Assembly: GCA_003290165.1 (NCBI GenBank)
Contig: QNQO01000550.1
Coordinates: 248,001 to 312,000 of the forward strand
Source: Berberis thunbergii
Lineage: Eukaryota > Streptophyta > Magnoliopsida > Ranunculales > Berberidaceae
DNA length: 64,000 nt
Direction: 5' to 3'
A program made the position numbers and the translations under genes. Below are positions 1-10,869 of this stretch, piece by piece. Numbering within the stretch: the stretch's first letter is position 1; the number at the start of each line of letters is the position of its first letter. Below the pieces are notes generated by a model, which was given only the letters and a program-made list of their open reading frames with translations, made no database searches and had not been told where the DNA came from.

Positions 1-120
1 AATTATTAAAGTAATAATACAAAACCTAATACCGCCTAGGCGCCCGCCTAGGCACCCGCCTAGGCCCCTGGGCGCTAGGCACCAGCTCGCCGCCCGCCCA
101 GCGCCTAGCGATTTTTAGAA
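1..120. repeat. GC-rich CCTAGGCG repeat edge
   Basis: Several imperfect copies of a cgcctaggcg / gcgctaggc motif fill the first 110 bases, followed by an AT-rich stretch. The composition is very different from the neighbouring DNA. It looks like the end of a dispersed plant repeat that begins outside the window. The class cannot be decided from this fragment. Confidence 0.4.
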
Positions 121-1125
121 CACTGGACTATTTACATATTTCTAGCAATTGTCTGTTGCGTAATATGATTCACAAAATTTTGGCAGGCTAGTTTCAAAAT
201 CTTCGCCCTGCAGTTCTGGAATGGGAGTGAAAGGCCATCAGAGTGGTTCATGTTATTAAAATGTAGATATTATGTTAGTCACATATTACATATCTGCTGG
301 AACTGTCTCGGTGATCTGACATTCAACCCTGTTAGATATGGTCACCACAACATATGATTTTATTTTCAGTTCAGTCTACACAAATAAAGTAAGATTTTTC
401 GAAATGAGAAAATCATTTGATCACTTAAAATATTACTTGACACATGTACTAATCAAAGGCCTTTTCTCATCCAGGTTCCTTGATCTTTGATTGACATTGT
501 CTACTTCATCTATCCAGCAATGGCTTGTTGGCAAAATCCAATCAGTTCAAGTAAGGCACGATATACTTGTGCATATCGCTAAGGGAGATGTTAAGATGAT
601 TCCCAGGCACACTAATGTAATGGACTTTTCCAGCGTCATCCAAAGTTTTCAAACCAATCCAGTCTTCGATATACAATTTTGTCTGCAGAACATAGTATCT
701 TATAGCAAAAGATGTATTGCAACAAAATCTGAAAATAAAAGAAAACATACTAATGAAATAATGGACATCACTTTGATCTGATGCCGGTATAATGGAATAA
801 TATGTCACCAATGAAAGAAAACATTATAGTTTTTTCTCTCTACAAAGTAGTACAGCAATGTTAATATATTGGTTCTACGAATATCCTTCTATGCCATTAA
901 TAAGATCTATTTCTCAGGACTTGAATCTTCTCTTACATATAAGATGATGTATTATATGCATTTCAATATGCAGAAATAAGTTACTGTTTCTCATATTGCA
1001 TGTTCACTGAGAACATGATTTCATTACGAAGTTTAGTTTTAATCACACAAAGTTAAAATCAATGGGATAAAAAAAATTCCTAAAACAAGAAAAAATTAAA
1101 TTACATTGAATGTATGGTGTAACAA
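120..1125 (-). pseudogene. palmitoyl-protein thioesterase fragment, copy C (last exon only)
   Basis: This block is a near-identical copy of two separated parts of the intact PPT gene at 21917-30568. Positions 120-757 match 21541-22130, and 759-1125 match about 25998-26390; the DNA holding exons 7-11 is missing between them. The last exon (542-682, minus strand) is open, with the GNHL catalytic-histidine motif and a normal stop; it reads NISLSD where the intact gene reads NIFHSD. No other exon is present, so it cannot encode the enzyme. At about 1125 it runs directly into an NBS-LRR fragment. Positions 144-161 are an empty target site for the LINE at 19427-21522. Confidence 0.85.
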
Positions 1126-1386
1126 AAAATATGTTGAAGCACGTAAACATCAAGGATATCCTCGATTTCAAATGCTACCCGCCTTAGCTCTTTCAACCAA
1201 ACTTTGACCATGTCTCCTTGCTCCATTTCTCCTTGTCTTTCGGCATCCTTCAAACGAGCTTTGATGCTCTCGAATTCATACCTGGTGCATATAACCTCTC
1301 TGCGAACATTTTTCATCAATTCAACTTCCTGCTCAAACAGCTGATGTGACTCTTTGAATTACAAAGCTCACAACACTCTCTGCCAT
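1101..1386 (-). pseudogene. CC-NBS-LRR N-terminal (Rx_N coiled-coil) fragment
   Basis: Read from the ATG at 1386, the fragment matches the first 85 or so residues of the NBS-LRR gene at 15550 (motifs such as ESIKARLKDAERQGEMEQGD and AFEIEDILDVYV). This is the Rx_N / EDVID-type coiled-coil domain of RPM1-like immune receptors. The frame opened by the ATG hits a stop within 18 codons, at a small indel, and the rest continues in another frame. No NB-ARC or LRR follows: the left end abuts a duplicated PPT block. It is a decayed remnant. Its upstream DNA (1387-2240) resembles that of the 15550 copy. Confidence 0.8.
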
Positions 1387-2240
1387 TGCTTTATCTCAGG
1401 TGTTTCGTTCGTTTGAATTAGATTGAAAATTATGAGCGTGAATTGAAGGCTTTCGCGGCTCAGTATTTATCTACAATTCAAAATTTTTAGACAAAGTTAA
1501 AGAGACAGAATAAAGCGGTTGAGTGATTACCTCTCAGTCTTTCATTAAAAAAGCAATATTCTCATGTTTCATTCCAAAAGTTCCCTTAACATATATTTCT
1601 TTAAGACAATATGATTCTTTTCTCTTCCCTTAATTTATATTTAGTACATAAGAACAAGAGTTTTTGACATCACCATCCAAAGTTGAACTCTTTCCATAGC
1701 AACCCATACCAATGCTTCAATTCCACTATGAAGGTCATATCATCACTTCAAAACCAGCCCAAGTAACCGTACTCTCTCATTTAAAACAAAAATTTCATCT
1801 TTCCCTGATTGATAAAATCATAATCTCAAAAACTATATTCTCATTAACAATGGCAGAACAAAATAAAAACTAGGCATTTGAATATTTCATATTTACTGAT
1901 GGAGGGTTTGATTCTTACTTCATTATAAAAAAAAAAAGGGCTTGATTCTTATAAAAAATAGTACTTATTTTTCAATATGCAAAAGTGACGGGCGATATTT
2001 TGGACCAGCATGATGGATGTATACAAAGTTATTTTGGCGAGCAATTTTAATGCTGAACTTATAGCAATTTTGAACGCCACGGATGGAGTTTCAACTATGG
2101 AAGGACCAAGTTTTCAGTTAAATCAGATTCAATGGATGTGCCGATGTGGTACAAACTTGAATAGATGGATCACTTAAGCTGGAGATACAAAATTTTGTTC
2201 ATGTGGCTAGAGTAAACAATTCAAATAATAATAATAATGG
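1387..2240. repeat. NBS-LRR upstream region, copy 1
   Basis: No gene is visible here. The end (about 2097-2240) closely matches 15613-15755, upstream of the NBS-LRR pseudogene at 15550, including the AAT microsatellite edge. This marks a duplication that carried 5' flanking DNA with the coiled-coil fragment at 1101-1386. The middle is ordinary AT-rich sequence. Confidence 0.6.
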
Positions 2241-2399
2241 ATGGATTAAGACTATTTTTTGTAGTTTTGTTTTACTTGATTGCAGAATGGAAGTTTCTTG
2301 GAATAATAATAATAATAATTTGTTTGACTTTTACTAATGATGTTTGTGATTGTCTTTTAAAGAGAACGGGTAAAAGAGCCAAATCATGGCAAAAATGGA

Positions 2400-2637
2400 T
2401 TTGCGCAATTTTAGTAAAATGACCATAACTTACTAATTTCAAAACATTTTCAAGTGATTCAAGTTGTATTTATTAGATAACTCATAGTACTACAACTTTC
2501 ATGTCAAGCTTGATAATCGGTCTCAATTAGTCGGTTGAGTTTCTCTGTTATGTTAAATTATGCATATTTATTGGTGGTGTGAGAAAAAAACTGAATGTGG
2601 TGTGAGAAAGAGGAAATGATGGTGTAGATTAGTCGCA
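2400..2637. repeat. right-end remnant of a TIR element like 18119-19130
   Basis: One unit of the roughly 180-bp internal repeat of the element at 18119-19130 lies at 2400-2530. It is followed by a terminus like that element's right end (gaggaaatgatggtgtagat). The left terminus is absent, so this is a truncated relative sitting at the same edge of unit X. Confidence 0.55.
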
Positions 2638-3203
2638 ACCAAATTTTTTTTTTTGTTAGTTGGTTTGAAAAATTAGCAAATAAACATAGGAGTCCCATAT
2701 TATACTAACCATCCAACCCAAAAGAACAATTCTTAAGAGTCGAGCTCCTAGCGTTAGATGAGGCTTAAGAGCGTGTTGAAAAAGAAAAAAAATAGATAAA
2801 AATAAAAAACAGAATAAGAACAAAAAAAACAAATGAAGAACAAAAGAAGAAGAGATGAGATTAAAGGGTATTGAGCCTCCCCTGATCCTGATCTCCCGCT
2901 AGGGGCTGGCTCTCAAGAATTATTCAACCCAAAACATAACTGCGGCTGCTATGTTCGAAAATCAAAATGCGCATCTCGAGTAATAATAGATACTGATCTG
3001 GAGAAGATTAGATCTCGAAAACGCAAAAAAAATAAAAAAATAAAAAATTTGGGCGAGAAAGTACAGCCTATTCTCTCTACTCCCGCCAAAGTGAAGAACA
3101 CACAAAAAAACCTCTGCTCTCTCCTGAATCGATTTGAAAATTTCAAACAACATTCTTCTTCACTCAATCGATCTTCTTATTTGAAATCTCAATTCAATTC
3201 CAA

Positions 3204-3209
<6 letters not shown>

Positions 3210-3239
<30 letters not shown>
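3210..3239. repeat. (CT)15 microsatellite
   Basis: A pure CT run in the 5' leader of the unit X exon. Copy 3, at about 44725-44740, carries a much shorter run, so the tract has changed length since the duplication. Confidence 0.9.
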
Positions 3240-3241
<2 letters not shown>

Positions 3242-3333
3242 CTTGACAAGCCCTAATTTTGGCAGATCTGAATTTCAGAATGTCTCTCTAAACCCTAGAA
3301 AAAACCAGTGATGGTAATCTGAGTCATCCATCC

Positions 3334-3651
3334 ATGAATACAACTCACCTCACAGACTCCGAACCTGTGACCCAAGTTGAGAGAGACAAAGCTTGGCATC
3401 TCCTCGCGATTCTACTCAGTATCGGAAGCCCGACTCGGAGTACACAACTCGCTTCGCGATGCACTCTATTCAGTGCGACTACAGATTTGATGGAGTTTCT
3501 GTGCTCCATTCCTGAGTCACCACTGCTTTTGAACGACAACCAGTTTGTCAGCATTTCTTCGATTGTGATTTCTTTTATTGGAGAGTTCGCTTCGAATGCG
3601 ATTGATGATTCCAACCAGTGGCTTAGGGTTTCTGGGACGAACAACAACTGA
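3334..3651 (+). pseudogene. first exon of an unrecognised plant gene, unit X copy 1
   Basis: The frame runs from an ATG at 3334 for 105 codons and ends at a TGA. Copy 3 (44843-45241) has TGG at the same place and reads on with WLWRDVVKICSRKRKG and a basic tail, so this TGA is a nonsense change. The protein start has a short helical, leucine-rich segment (KAWHLLAILLSIGSP) and a second hydrophobic segment. I do not recognise the family. Downstream sequence in a shifted frame (VKLEKKTTQTHASSNQ) leads to an AATCAG/GTATCA donor, suggesting an original first exon that has also lost one base. No second exon is visible nearby. Confidence 0.6.
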
Positions 3652-4017
3652 TTGTGGAGGGATGTTGTGAAGATTTGTAGTAGAAAGCGGAAAGGGGAAA
3701 GAGATCACACACTTACGACTACTAAAAAGTGAAGCTAGAGAAGAAAACTACTCAAACTCATACTTCTTCTAATCAGGTATCATTCTTAATTTTGTTTCCA
3801 ATTACTCAAATTAGTTGCTTCCTCATGTTATCTTGTTACGTTTCGATCATAGAGATACCGTTGAATTGTGTATAATTGCATGGTTTCATAGATTTATGCT
3901 GTCAAAACCCCTCTGAATTGTAGGGATATACCTTCAATTGATGACTTGTGCAGCCTTGGTTGTAACATGTGAATCCCTGAATACATGAGACGCATGAATT
4001 GCAAAGTATACCAATTA

Positions 4018-4617
4018 TGGTTTATTTTTTTAGGTTTGGCACTCATTAGTTTATACCTATTAAAATTTGACACTCGTTTTGAAAATTATTTGAGTTTAGT
4101 CCTCGTTTTCTGACAAAACTGTTAAGTCCACGTCATTGACCGGTCAAGATTAATTTTCAGACCCTTTTACCCTTATCTTAGTTTAAGCTATAATTAAATC
4201 CAAAAAAACTATAAAGAATTGTAGCTAGAATCTATGGGGTGTGATTGCTGGTACAATTTGGGAAAATAGAATGAAGGTTGATGAAGTGAAAGGTGGGATG
4301 AAGGCGTTCAATGCTAAATATGGTTGAAGACGAATCAGAGGGGAGATGATTTTGGGTGAATTTTCAGTATTTGAATGTCATAATTCTAAAAGCCAAATCC
4401 GGTTTTGTTTGGGCATTTTGAGCCGGTAAATCGAATTGATCAAGCCCTACTTTAATCTAAGGTAAGGGTAAAATGGTTCGAAAATTAATCTTAATTAGTC
4501 AATGATGTGAACTTAACGGTTCCATAAGAAAAACGACGGTTAAACTCAACTAGTTTTCAAAACAAATGTCAAACTCTAATATGTACAATCTAATGAATGT
4601 CAAACTAAAAAAACACC
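4018..4617. mobile_element. fold-back MULE-like element, copy 1
   Basis: About 180-bp arms are inverted copies of one another (left 4018-4190, right about 4440-4617), with a shared core GGTTT...TTTTTAG..TTGNCA and a long TTAAGTCCACGTCATTGACC-type segment. A 9-bp duplication TACCAATTA flanks it at 4009-4017 and 4618-4626, the size typical of Mutator-like elements. It has no coding capacity. The same insertion occurs in both other unit X copies, so it predates the duplications. Confidence 0.85.
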
Positions 4618-5032
4618 TACCAATTACTTGGGAAAGAATGATATGTGTGAGACATGCGAATTTCAAAACAATTTTTTTAATAAAATAACTTATTTGCCCG
4701 TGCTAAGCACGAACATCCATTTTCTATTAAATTAAAATTTAGTAATCTCTTTATTCGAATTAATCTTAATTCCAAAACAAACAAATTTGCTATTTTCAAT
4801 CCAATTTAAATCATTATAAGAAAAAATTTACACAAATTCATTAGTCACCGTGTTTCTAAAGATATTTAATGGTTCAGGTGACCATTGAATACCTACAAGA
4901 ATGGTTTATCAATATTCAGACCTAAAAACATATTTTGAGGAACAATGTCAAAATGGGCTACAACTTTAACATGTTGCTTCTAGTGTTTATCTGTAATTTT
5001 CTTCAGAATTCCTACTCAAAGGAATTAGCACA

Positions 5033-5097
<65 letters not shown>
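5033..5097. repeat. (ATT)n microsatellite, about 21 units
   Basis: An uninterrupted ATT run of roughly 65 bases. The equivalent sites in unit X copies 2 and 3 are T-rich but not ATT repeats. Confidence 0.95.
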
Positions 5098-5098
<1 letters not shown>

Positions 5099-5509
5099 TT
5101 AATTTGGTGGGTCATTTTAACTAAATGAAAGTAAAAAATACAATCTCCCGACTTCCTGCCTAGGAACTTGAAACATGAAATTATCAAATGATGATGTCCT
5201 GATGGGTATGATCTCAAGAAAAAAAAATCCAAGAAAATGTTGTCAGTTACACAACAAAATTGTGGTCAATTGGTTTGGAAAATTAGCAAATAAACGTAGG
5301 TATCCTCGTGTTACACTAACCGAAAATATATTTGCAATTGCTATCTTTGGAAATTAAAATGAGCATATCCAGAAATATTAAATACAAATTTTGACAAGAT
5401 TAGATCTAGAAAACACAAAAAATGGGCAGGAAACTAGCTTGTCTACATCTCAAAATGTAGCATATTGGTGTCTCTTCTCTCACTATCTCCCGCCAAAATG
5501 AAGAACACA

Positions 5510-5990
5510 AAAAACTCTACTAAACCGACTTAGAAAATCAATAGTAGGAAAAACCGTTCTTGAATTATAAAGAAAAGTTGAATGAGAGCCACAATATGTA
5601 AGATTACAAAACCAATTGTACTCAATATCAACGCGACATTACAACAAATACTGTTAGAAAAAATGTCGCCCATCTCTTTGTCTGAGTGGGATAGGTAGGA
5701 AAAAGAGAATAATTTATCAAAACATACATAAATTTTATCACAATGCAATGAACCCCTTCTAAACATTTCAAGAAGTCGCAAGTCTGCATGTCTTCAAAAA
5801 GGAATCATCCATTCTCCAAATGCACTTTCCTCTTACGAGTTTCACTTTCATAATTCTCATGATTCCTTGACCAAACATATAAAATGGTGAGTTAGCATGC
5901 TTCAGAAACAACAAAAAAAAATCAGCAAAATAAAGAGAGATAGTTTCCATTATTTCCACCATATTTGTTGGTTTTGAAGAGATTTTCTTT
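5510..5990. repeat. NBS-LRR 3' flank repeat, copy 1
   Basis: This sequence (cttgaattataaagaaaagt, the gtgggataggt segment, then catgtcttcaaaaa and cactttcctctt) recurs at 10010-10500, 46655-46925 and 60100-61560. At 10 kb and 60 kb it lies immediately 3' of an NBS-LRR pseudogene on the minus strand, so it represents the downstream region of that family. Here there is no NBS-LRR body beside it. Confidence 0.75.
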
Positions 5991-6341
5991 TACTAAAACA
6001 TTGATGAGTCGGGCTAGGCAAACAGGTTTAGTAACCATGTTGATAAGGACAACCATGTCATTAACCATTGTGGATGCCGAGGATAACCCACCGAGTCTGT
6101 CTCATCAATTGCTTCTTCTTCTTCTTCAGCACGTATGAAAATCGATGGCGATTTCTCCTCTCACCACCACGACGACCACCGAAGAAGAAACCATAAGAGG
6201 AGGATCTTTCCACCATCTAATTTGTCTCATCAATTGCTTCTTCTTCTTTAGCATCGTATGAAGAACAAATCTAACCTTTTCTGTCTTCAAACATCCACAC
6301 TTCCGATCATCTCTATCAACTGCAGAGATCGCAAAATCCCT

Positions 6342-6510
6342 CACCCTCAGAAAATATCATGAACAACAACCCTTCTTTGATCTCGATATCCAACGAACTC
6401 AATCTCTCGAACCTCATTTCTCCTCCTCATTCGACCCCAAGTTCTACATCTCTGCTCTACTCAATTGCCAAACCCTCTCACAAATCAAGCAAATCCATGC
6501 ATAAGCAACT
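6342..6510 (+). pseudogene. possible PPR gene start fragment
   Basis: One forward frame reads FDPKFYISALLNCQTLSQIK followed by QIHA, the pattern that commonly begins plant E-class pentatricopeptide repeat proteins. The frame reaches a stop at once, and no PPR repeats follow in the next kilobase. If genuine, it is only an N-terminal scrap. The resemblance is short, so the call is tentative. Confidence 0.35.
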
Positions 6511-6692
6511 GATGTGTTGGCTATAATCATAGCTATAGCGTTCAAGATTGCAATGACTATCAACTTGGCAGCGTTAACCATAGTTCTTAGCGTCTTGTTG
6601 GTTTTCCATAAAATGCTTCCATCGTAGGACCAGCCCTAATTTCTACTTCGCGAGTTCCTTGACACATCTGTGGCAAAACAGGACATGCAGTG

Positions 6693-7280
6693 TCGGTCCT
6701 AGAATTTTTAAGGCGCTTTAGGACCCTGTGTGAAAATTAAAAATGGCCCCTCTAAACCTAAAAGAGGATATTTGGTAGGTTTATAGATATCGAACACTAT
6801 AGATATCGAATACAATTAGGTAAACACTTCTAACATTATAGATACAATAGAATGGAGAGGATATGTTAGGCAAATCGCAGAGAAAGGATCAATTGCATAG
6901 AAGTCAAAGGATTAGCTGAGGGTGTGAAGTGGATTGAGGTTGTCTAAGGCTCTGATTTTGTAGTCTTTTGTTGGAAACTCAAATTTCCACATCAAATGCT
7001 TATATTTGATTGCCAATGATTAAGAGGCCCAAGAAGGTTCCTTGAAAGTTGTTGAGCGTGAGAGGGGAAATTTGTCGTAGAATTTGTGCTTAAAAGGATA
7101 ATGGAAGAGGCCCAAGACTAATTTGGGGGATTGATAAGGAAAATTTGCTCTTGGCATTTGGACCTAAGAGAAGAAAAATGAGAGGCCCAAGAGTTTTGGG
7201 GCCTTCAAAGTTTTTGAAATTACTTAAAAGCTTTGAAAATTTTGGGCCCTTTAGTTAAATTCGGTCATGTGTGGTCGTCC
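6693..7280. mobile_element. degenerate hAT-like non-autonomous element (tentative)
   Basis: The stretch begins cagtgtcggtcctag and ends with a GGGCCC-rich segment and gtccctgctg, so the termini are weakly inverted (CAG....GG). The interior is AT-rich with repeated agaggcccaag motifs and no coding frame. I could not find a convincing 8-bp target duplication, so boundaries and class are uncertain. Confidence 0.3.
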
Positions 7281-7898
7281 CTGCTGCACATGCCCAGAGT
7301 CGGCTCGAGGATGCGGTGTTACACAATGTTTCGATCGGTTCAACCAAGGCTATCAACCTGATGATCTCCCGGAATCATGTGCTGCCATGACCATAGATTC
7401 CCATCCATATGATGATTCGTGGAGCAGCTCAAGAAACAATTGACCACCTCCTCCTGAGTTGCAGCGAAGGAAATGCTATGCAGACTTTTGGTCAACTCTC
7501 CCTCTCCAACCTTTTTTCTAGATTAGATTGAAATGTAGACTTAAGCCAATACCACTAAACTTAGCCTCTCCTTAATAGGGAAGTGGATGGGAGAGAACTA
7601 TTCATGCATTTGCTTGAGTTATTTGAAGAGAAAGAAATAACAAAATTTTCAGAAATAATTACAAAGATGTGGATACCCTGTGCATAGAAGTTAAAGTTAA
7701 CATTAAGGTGTTGGGGTTCTTTGGCATTTTATGATCGCTGCAAGCTCGAGTCCTCACTTTCTATGGGGTTACGTGTCTGATATTCAAGCAATGAAAAGTT
7801 TATATGTTTGTGTTGTCTGCTGAAACCTGAAAAGTTCAGTTCTATGGTTTTAGTTGATTATATTCTTGAAGCTTAACTTTGTGCTTAACCTTCGTAGA

Positions 7899-9016
7899 AT
7901 GGATGAAGTTGCACTAGTAGGGAGTTCGTCAGAAGCTACTTTGAAGACTATAAGCTTAGATGGCGCAAGAAAGATGGCCTTGAAACATATAGAAGCTTTT
8001 GTGCTTACGTTCTCTAATCCCCGGTCTTTCTCTGCGGCTGCTGCATCATCAGCTGGTGCATCCTTGGCACACGTAGCAGAGGCAGCACGAATACAAGAAG
8101 CAGGGCATCTGAGATGCAGGTTTATATTTCTGAAAATTTTCCTATTATTTTGTTGTTCAATATGAAACTCTTCCCTTTAACTCAACATTGTAGGGAAATT
8201 CTATTTGTAAACAGAAATTATAGCATGTTGACAACCTGGAAAAAATAATCATATTAGAGAATTAACTAAAAGCATGTATACTTTTTAGTGTAGTAAATGG
8301 TCCCTTGCCACTGCTAGCTAGCTTTAATACAATGAATATTTTTATTTTGTTGATAGAAAGCATGATTCTAGATGGTCGGATGTAATGAAGTAACCAAATG
8401 AAATTAATTGGAGGATTGGCAAGCTTTTAATTAAGTAGGTAATTTCATTAAGGGTTAATTAAATCAGTTTATGGGACTGTATTGCTGATAACAAAATCTT
8501 CTGAAAGATGATAAAGGGTTGCGAACATGGCAAGTGAGTTATATTGCTGATATTTGGGTATATTTTTGTTGTTTACTTCTTTATAAGTTTTGTTTCTTGC
8601 ATTTTAATCTGTCTATATCGTGTTTTGTTATTTTTCTAAAGTGGAGCTAAGATTGGGAGATTTCTTGCCATGCTACGCAATCCGTCACTATACTCAAGGC
8701 ATGTGCTGCATTTACTCTTCTCCAGGTACATGGCCTGTTTTGAACCTTTCATGCTATAAATTTCCAATCCCAGTATTTCTGTCTAATTCTTTTAGCCAAG
8801 TGATGAAATTTTTCTAACAAGGAACTATTTTGGCAGTTCACTGTCCCAGGTGGCAGGTATGCGATGCACCATGCACGGCTGATGCAAAAATCTGGAGCTG
8901 CTAGGATCCTACGTGCCTCTGCAGCATCAGCCATCGCACCTATAGAAGCCAAAATATTTGCAAAAATCGTACTTCGTAATCTCGAGCATCATAACCAGGA
9001 ACCTTCTTCTATCTGA
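7899..9016 (+). CDS. small three-exon gene of unrecognised family
   Basis: Three exons (7899-8119, 8642-8725, 8857-9016) join in frame through GT-AG introns into a 154-codon protein. It begins MDEVALVGSSSEATLKTISL and ends EPSSI. Phases agree (221, 84 and 160 nt). The product is Ala- and Arg-rich, with a helical middle (GAKIGRFLAMLRNPSLYSRH) and a C-terminal Ala-rich segment. The ATG directly follows a cttcgtag sequence that could be a splice acceptor, so this may be the 3' part of a longer gene. The third acceptor is ambiguous: an alternative 20 nt upstream gives a stop in this frame. I do not recognise the family. It is the only other locus here besides PPT with an uninterrupted spliced frame. 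Confidence 0.5.
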
Positions 9017-10009
9017 CAGTGTTCATTGATGATGAAATTTCCTACCCACAATGGTTTGTTGTCATCGATGATCTTATGGAAGTCAGTTCAAGTGTCATGG
9101 AATGCCTGTGCTCCATGTGGACAATTTCTCCAAGGAACTGAATCATGGGTTACATAAAATTTTCTCCATTGCACTGAGCTGCCCAATGTCGAGAATCTTG
9201 AGACGAGGGTGATAAAGCTCTATTCAATTTATTGTCAGGCAAGTGTATTTGATCTGGGTGTGATAATCTTTATTTTTTTTTACTTTTCAATAATTTGTTC
9301 TTTCTCAGTATGTACATTACACTTTTGCGAGGGATGGTAGGGGGAAGGTAGTGACTGCAACTTTGGTTAAGAACTTTAACTATTTACAGAATTTATATGT
9401 TTAATAGAGAACTTTGTATTTCTGCAAAAATCAGTTGCCATTGTATATGTTTTGTTACAAGTTTTGAGTAAATATGAGCTGCCTTCTGCATGTGTAGGGC
9501 TTGTCACTGGGGTTAGCTTCCTTTGGCTGTCAGTAACTGGTTGCATGGGGAACGAAAGAGGAGTTGATAGCAAAAAATAGAAAAGAAGAGACAATTTGAA
9601 AGCCCACACTAAACACTAAAGAAAAAGAAATGAAAAATGTCTCAAACAAAAACCCTAACCAGGAAAACTATAAATCCCCCTAGGCTTGACTAGGAACCCA
9701 TATGCCAACCTCCAAAACTTTTCAAAAAGATTGATTTAATTTATTTTATTTTTCCTTCGTTTTGCTGGTTCAAGTTGTGTGCACCAATAGATTTTACTCT
9801 CGTTGAGCCTAAAAATAAATAAAATCATATGTGGATTTTTATAGGTGGGTCTTACCACCAAGAGTGGTGTCTTTGAGTTTGGGAGGTAGATTGGGTTGTA
9901 TAAGAACAGAGAATGATTGTTATGTCAAAGGTGTACCGGCAGCATGGGGTGGGGAGGGTTAAGGGTGAAAAAAAAACGAATTAGATAATTAGTATAAACG
10001 ACATTTATA
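9017..10009. other. no recognisable gene
   Basis: This is the 3' side of the preceding gene, then AT-rich DNA. I see no coding frame with family resemblance and no clear repeat boundary. Confidence 0.4.
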
Positions 10010-10868
10010 CTAACATTCTAAACCGACCTAGACAATTAGTAGAAGGAAAATCGTTCTTGAATTATAAAAATAACTTGAATGAGAGCCACAAGATGTAAGA
10101 TTACAAAACCAACTTAACTCAATATATCAAACGTGATATTACAATAAGTACCATTAGTAACATCTCTTTATCCGAGCGAGTGGGATAGGTGGGAAAAGAG
10201 AGAATATCTTATCAAAGTGTACATAAATGCAATGAATGTCTTCCAAACTTTTCAAGAAGGCCCAAGTCTGCATGTCTTAAAAAAAAAAGTATCATTCAGT
10301 CTCCAATTGCACTTTCCTCTAATGAGTTTCACTTTCATAATTCCTTCACCAAACATGTAAAATGGTGAGTTAGCATGCTTCAGAAACAATGAAAAGAAAA
10401 AAAAAAGAATCCACAAAACAAAGAGAGTGAGAGAGAGAGAGTTTCCATTATTTCCACCGGTCTCAGTTTTGAAGAGATTTTCTTTCACTAAAGCATCAAT
10501 TTCCTTATTAAGACTAAGAATGAAGTGGCATCATTAGAGGAGATTTTTTACAATCTCGAGATACACATAAACACTTTGGAAATTTCATCATTCTTTTAAG
10601 ATCACGCCACATCACCATGGTTACAAAAACATGGTTTCTTAGCATTTTCATAACAACTAAATCATATGACATAAATTTCCTCTTATATCTTTGCATAATT
10701 AGTTTCCCTCAATTCCTTTATTTCTCTTGCAATCTCTCCATAATTACCCAAATCTCTTCACCTTATATAAATAAACATATAAAACTAGGCACAAGCATTT
10801 ACCTGTATCATGATCAGTTGAAGTAATGCAACACCCTTCAAATTTTTTCAGAGTACGTCACAGGCTGT
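10010..10868. repeat. NBS-LRR 3' flank repeat, copy 2
   Basis: This is the downstream region of the NBS-LRR pseudogene that ends at 10870. The first 480 bases match 5510-5990, 46655-46925 and 60100-61560. The last part (about 10670-10830) matches 61610-61790 beside the other NBS-LRR pseudogene. That synteny shows both receptor genes arose by duplication together with their 3' flanks. Confidence 0.75.
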
Positions 10869-10869
10869 T

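Larger units (their letters stand above)
2640..5510. repeat. unit X, copy 1 (segmental duplicate)
   Basis: This block is shared with 34600-35811 (copy 2, truncated) and 44158-46650 (copy 3), with a further 5' piece at 17870-18110 plus 19131-19360. In order it holds a promoter-like region, a leader with CT repeats, one exon ending at an AATCAG/GTATCA donor, a fold-back MULE, and a second paralogous promoter-like region at 5255-5430. The two promoter-like regions share the tttggaaaattagcaaataa motif and resemble each other, so the unit is itself internally duplicated. It looks like the 5' ends of a small gene family that has been copied repeatedly. Confidence 0.75.

Noticed and set aside
2237..2422. 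Short hydrophobic frame that could be a membrane peptide
   Set aside because: It spans the junction of two repeated blocks and has no conserved counterpart at the related copy near 15750.
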